From: Cynocephalus volans
Taxonomy: Eukaryota > Chordata > Mammalia > Dermoptera > Cynocephalidae
Length of the DNA: 64,000 nt
Assembly (NCBI RefSeq): GCF_027409185.1
Contig: NC_084466.1
Coordinates: forward strand, 69,236,501 to 69,300,500
Reading direction: 5' to 3'
In this document: in pieces, positions 60,680-64,000 of the stretch
How positions within the stretch are numbered: position 1 is the stretch's first letter
How the letters are laid out: every line of letters begins with the position of its first letter
Notes under the pieces: generated by a model
Seen by the model: only the letters and a program-made list of their open reading frames with translations
Told to the model about the DNA's origin: nothing
Databases searched by the model: none
Position numbers and translations under genes: made by a program

Positions 60680-61150
60680 ACCTTTCACACGGTATTCAAC
60701 GTCACTTATAAGTCCACCTATCTGGTTGGCAAAGATTAAACAGTTTAGGATTTGAGTGAGGAAGGAGGGAAACAGGGCTAAGGATACACTGCCAGTGAGC
60801 ACATAAATGCCTTCTTTGGAGGGCAGTTCGGCACAACCTATGACAGTTAGCGTAGGCAGGTGACCCATATATAACATGATTTCATTCATGTAATAATGTC
60901 TACATATACCGTATATGTAAATGCACAGGGAAAGATCAGAAGCACACACACCAACCATTGTTAATAATCATTCCCTATGGAGAGAAACACAGGGAAAGGC
61001 CCCAGGCATGGGGTATGGAGGAACGTGCTGGAGGTGAGCGTGCCAAGTTATGTTCATTTCCGCTTCCTACCCTAATAATGTTTTTTTACTTTTCCCCCAT
61101 GAGCAGGTTTTACCTTTATCATTTAAAACTTCTTGATCAAACCTCTTAAA
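60680..61150 (+). mobile_element. Old L1-like fragment
   Basis: GCACACACACCAACCATTGT, TAATAATCATTCCCTATGG and a degraded TTTTACTTTTCCCC end resemble the same L1ME block seen at 38900, but more worn. Confidence 0.4.
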
Positions 61151-61439
61151 ATTATTATTTAAAAAGAGAAGTGGTTTAAGTATTTTCCTAAAGTCCAGAG
61201 ATAAAAAAGTAGCATATGGGGCGTAGACAAGCAGGAAGGAGTAAGTCTATCTGGGAGCAGCAATGAATAGGAAAGACATGATGTGACGGCGGTGGGGAGT
61301 CTTTTTCTCGTCTGGAATATTTTCTTTAAAATTGTGAAAGCAAATTAGAAAAATTAGATCATAGAGAAAAGGAAACCATTTGTCATTACAAACAACTGCA
61401 GAACTCCGAGCCCAACAACTGTGAGTATTTTGGAGCTTT

Positions 61440-62010
61440 TCTTTCAAATATATGCATGCGTGTACGAACATATGGACAGGTGCATGCACACGTTTTAAAT
61501 GGTTTCAATCGTCAGGTGCATTTAATGAACACTTCACATTTGATGTAAAAATTCTTTCTGTTACTGTGTGGTCTTCACAGCTATCATTTTAACAGCTGTA
61601 TCATTGCACAGAGTAGGCTATATCAAACTATACTTAACCATATCTTGTTGTTGGATATTTACCTTCCACTTCTCACTATTATGACTAACCCTAACAGATA
61701 TATCTTTCCATGAAAATTGCTTTTTTTCATGCATTAGATCACTCCCTTAGAATAAATAATGATTTAATTAAAAAGCATGAGCAATTTTTTGGCTTTTGAG
61801 GTAATATCAACTCTCAAAAAAGCTGTATCCATTTCCAGTGCCATCAGCAATATGAGAGTGCCTGTTTCACCACACACTAGCTAGCACTGGGCGTTAGAAA
61901 GAATAAAGCATTTCTTATTACTTATATAGGCAAAAATGAAATTATTTTAATTTGCATTTTTGATTACCATAGTGCACTTTCTTTCTATGCTTCTTTCTCA
62001 GTTATATGTT
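61440..62010 (-). mobile_element. Old L1 fragment
   Basis: CACTTCTCACTATTATGAC, TCCATTTCCAGTGCCATCAG, GCACTGGGCG and TTTTAATTTGCATTTTTGAT follow the antisense L1M 3' order. Boundaries are approximate. Confidence 0.55.
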
Positions 62011-62248
62011 CCTCTTGTCACTTAGTTTTTATGACCTATGATACGGATTTACTTCAAAGCAAGCTCACCAAAAATGCTACAATTTGAGAAAATAGCAGTG
62101 AATTTGCTTTTTTATTCACAGAACTCACCGTGTAAATTTACAGATTCAAACATGCTACGAAAGACCTATTCACTATTATGGTAGGAACTTGAAAAACTCA
62201 CAAAACTCATCCACACACTCTCCTTCATCCTTTCAAAGGGCAGCTCTT

Positions 62249-62345
62249 TTTTGTTTGTTTGGTGGCTGGCTGACACAGGGATCAAACCCTGGACCTTGGT
62301 GTTACCAGCACCATGCTCTAATCAGCTGAGCTAACCAGCCAGCCT
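62249..62345 (-). mobile_element. tRNA-Ile-derived SINE (CYN-like), monomer
   Basis: The best-preserved tRNA-like body: minus strand reads GGCTGGTTAGCTCAGCTGAT (A box region), then GGTCCAGGGTTTGATCC (B box) and a short A-rich tail. A 15-base direct repeat flanks it (CAAAGGGCAGCTCTT at 62234-62248 versus CAAATGGTAGCTCTT at 62346-62360; 13 of 15 match). Confidence 0.9.
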
Positions 62346-62472
62346 CAAATGGTAGCTCTTCTAAGAGAGTGAGGGTCCCTCAAATGCGGGTGATGCTCAC
62401 TGGAGTGGATCCAAGGTAATGATGAGGTAATGACAGATTCTAGTCAATTTCTAAACTTTCTAAGTACTAAGA

Positions 62473-62521
62473 AAATGCACAATTTTCTTATTTGGTAGAA
62501 AGTTTTCTTATTTGATAGAAA
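62473..62521. repeat. Tandem duplication TTTTCTTATTTGRTAGAAA
   Basis: Two nearly identical units of about 21 bases in a row. Confidence 0.8.
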
Positions 62522-62581
62522 TCTGAAGTGGAAAGAGTACCTTCTTTCCACTGTGAACAACCAGTGACTTACACGTCCATC

Positions 62582-62992
62582 TGATAAGGACTGAATTGTG
62601 TCCCCAAGTTTTATGTAATAAAAGCTTGATCCCCACTTTAACTGTTGTGAGGGTGGTAAATCCTATAATGGTAATTGAAAGGTGGGGCCTTGAAGAGGTG
62701 ATTGGATTATGAGGACTATGCCTAGTGAATGAATTGATCCTAATGAATTGTGGTCATGTCTGATGGCTTTAAAAGGAACCAGCTGAGGAGGTTAGTTCTC
62801 TCTCTGCTCCACCATACATGCCACGTGATACCCTGAGTTGCTGTAGTCACCACCAAGACAAGACCCTCACCAGATCCATTCCCTGGACTTTGGCCTTCCC
62901 AGCCTCCATAACTGTAAGCAATACATTTTGTTTTCTTACAAATCACCCAGTTCCAAGTATTTTGTTAGAAGCAACAGAAACGGACTAATGCA
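62582..62992 (+). mobile_element. MaLR-type LTR (MST-like) with perfect 5-bp duplication
   Basis: The element starts TGATAAGGACTGAATTGTGT and ends AACGGACTAATGCA, the typical MaLR LTR start and end. It is flanked by the perfect target duplication CCATC (62577-62581 and 62993-62997). It contains a TAAGCAATA polyadenylation-like region. Confidence 0.85.
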
Positions 62993-63185
62993 CCATCCCT
63001 GTGTGTGACTGTGATAGGATTGTGTCACACATGCTTCTGCACTAATAAGGGGAGTGATAACAGCACCTGCTGCCTCCTCCCACAGGAGGCGAGTGATAAT
63101 AAAAAGCACAAAGAGAATTAATCAATAATAACTCCCAAATGACATTCTCAACACATTTTTCATTTTCAGTCCAATTGGTATATCT

Positions 63186-63382
63186 CAGTGGTTCTCAGCG
63201 AGGGGCAATTTGCTCTCCATGGGACATCTGGCAATGTCTGGAGACATTTTTAATAGTCCTGACTGGGGTGAAGCTGGAGATAAATAGTAGAGGTGCTGCT
63301 AAGCATCCTACAGACAGTGCAGGTCCCCGCAACAAAGAATGGTCTGGTCCAGAAACCAATAGTACTAAGGCTGAGAAACCCT
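63186..63382 (+). mobile_element. MER20 (hAT-Charlie MITE)
   Basis: Starts CAGTGGTTCTCAGCGAGGGG, contains GGCAATGTCTGGAGACATTT and CAACAAAGAATGGTC, and ends CTGAGAAACCC. This is the full MER20 pattern as I know it. Confidence 0.85.
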
Positions 63383-64000
63383 TTTATATCTAACATTTAC
63401 AGTTTTAGTGTTCACGCTTATAAAATACTACTTTATTTTAAACCTCTGATTTGTGTCCTATAGCAACAGTAAGCCTATATATACAGGTGTCTAAGTTTTT
63501 AACATTTAGCGCTGGGTCAGTATTTAGCATTACTTATTTTTACCCCAAATTTCCAACCTGAAGCAGCAACACATCTTTGGCTTGGTGATTGTGTTTTTAG
63601 TGGTTGGCTTGGTAAATTAAACTATTTATTCTTAAATTAGACGGGAGGGGGACCCCAACTCATTGCTTGGTTTTGAATAACATTGAATGTTAAACATCAA
63701 CCATCTCCATACCTGTTCCTTCAGAGGCAGATGTTAAGCTGTACTGTTGACTGTTTCCAGCAAACATTTTGGGTCTTCAGGACACAGAATCCTTTCTTAT
63801 CTGAAGCTCTCTCTGTCTCCTGTGCTGTTTTCTCTCCTAACTACGCCCTCACAGGTGAATTCAGTAGAGGTTACTGCATACCTACTGTGTCCCAGAGTGC
63901 TTCCACCACCTGCCTAGGATTCTTCACTGTTTGTCTCCTGTGAAATGAAAAATGTACTTCCTTTGAGCTCTAGCACACTTTTAAAATGACCGTGTCAAAT

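Larger units (their letters stand above)
45660..64000. other. Upstream region of TMEM272; no coding exon recognised
   Basis: The missing TMEM272 5' exon should lie here or beyond, and from memory of human synteny CCDC70 should follow further right; neither could be identified. The region holds LTR-like, L2, MIR, Tigger-like, L1, SINE, MaLR and MER20 copies, listed separately. About 47250-48800, 52240-53900 and 59200-60650 contain nothing I can name. Confidence 0.65.

Noticed and set aside
62249..62345. Functional tRNA gene
   Set aside because: The tRNA-like body has mismatched stems, an A-rich tail and a target duplication, so it is a SINE.
1..64000. CRISPR array, operon or prophage
   Set aside because: Introns, CpG island and mammalian repeats throughout; no bacterial gene structure.

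Overview
This is nuclear DNA from a placental mammal, not a prokaryote. It shows split genes with GT/AG introns, one CpG island, and dense layers of old transposons (L2, MIR, MER5/MER20-type hAT, MaLR/MLT LTRs, L1). The youngest-looking SINEs are tRNA-Ile-derived, with three monomers and one head-to-tail dimer. I saw no Alu, rodent B1/B2 or carnivore tRNA-Lys SINE. From memory, tRNA-Ile SINEs in monomer and dimer form are the CYN family of colugos (Dermoptera), so the best guess is a colugo such as Galeopterus variegatus. That is an inference.

Two protein-coding genes can be supported, both on the minus strand. (1) DHRS12, a short-chain dehydrogenase/reductase. Its first five coding exons (24062-24117, 19605-19738, 17948-18030, 11415-11507, 10248-10329) join in one frame and give residues 1-149, including the TGGNSGIG nucleotide-binding motif and NNAG. 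The exons with the YxxxK active site are not visible and should lie beyond the left edge. The start codon lies in a CpG island at about 23.6-24.4 kb. (2) TMEM272, a small four-helix membrane protein. Its last three coding exons (45600-45659, 42304-42386, 37033-37398) give 168 residues up to the stop; the N-terminal exon was not found. The order and strands of the two genes match human 13q14.3 as I remember it (WDFY2, DHRS12, TMEM272, CCDC70).

Layout: 1-10247 is DHRS12 intron 5 (L2, L1, MLT1, MIR, one SINE). 10248-24117 holds DHRS12 exons 5 to 1. 24.4-36.9 kb is intergenic, with two copies of one LTR-like element, an L1 hit by a SINE, a palindromic MITE and a MaLR LTR. 36.9-45.66 kb is TMEM272. 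45.66-64 kb has no recognised exon, but it holds L2, MIR, a Tigger-like element with intact ends, an ERV1-like LTR, a SINE with a 15-bp target duplication, a MaLR LTR with a perfect 5-bp duplication, and a MER20.

I found no new biological system. The items most worth a second look are the 297-codon open frame inside a TMEM272 intron, the paired LTR-like elements, the 76-bp palindromic MITE, the repeat-coded poly-Asp run of TMEM272, and the lineage signal in the SINEs. Most other open frames in the window look like chance or read through repeats.
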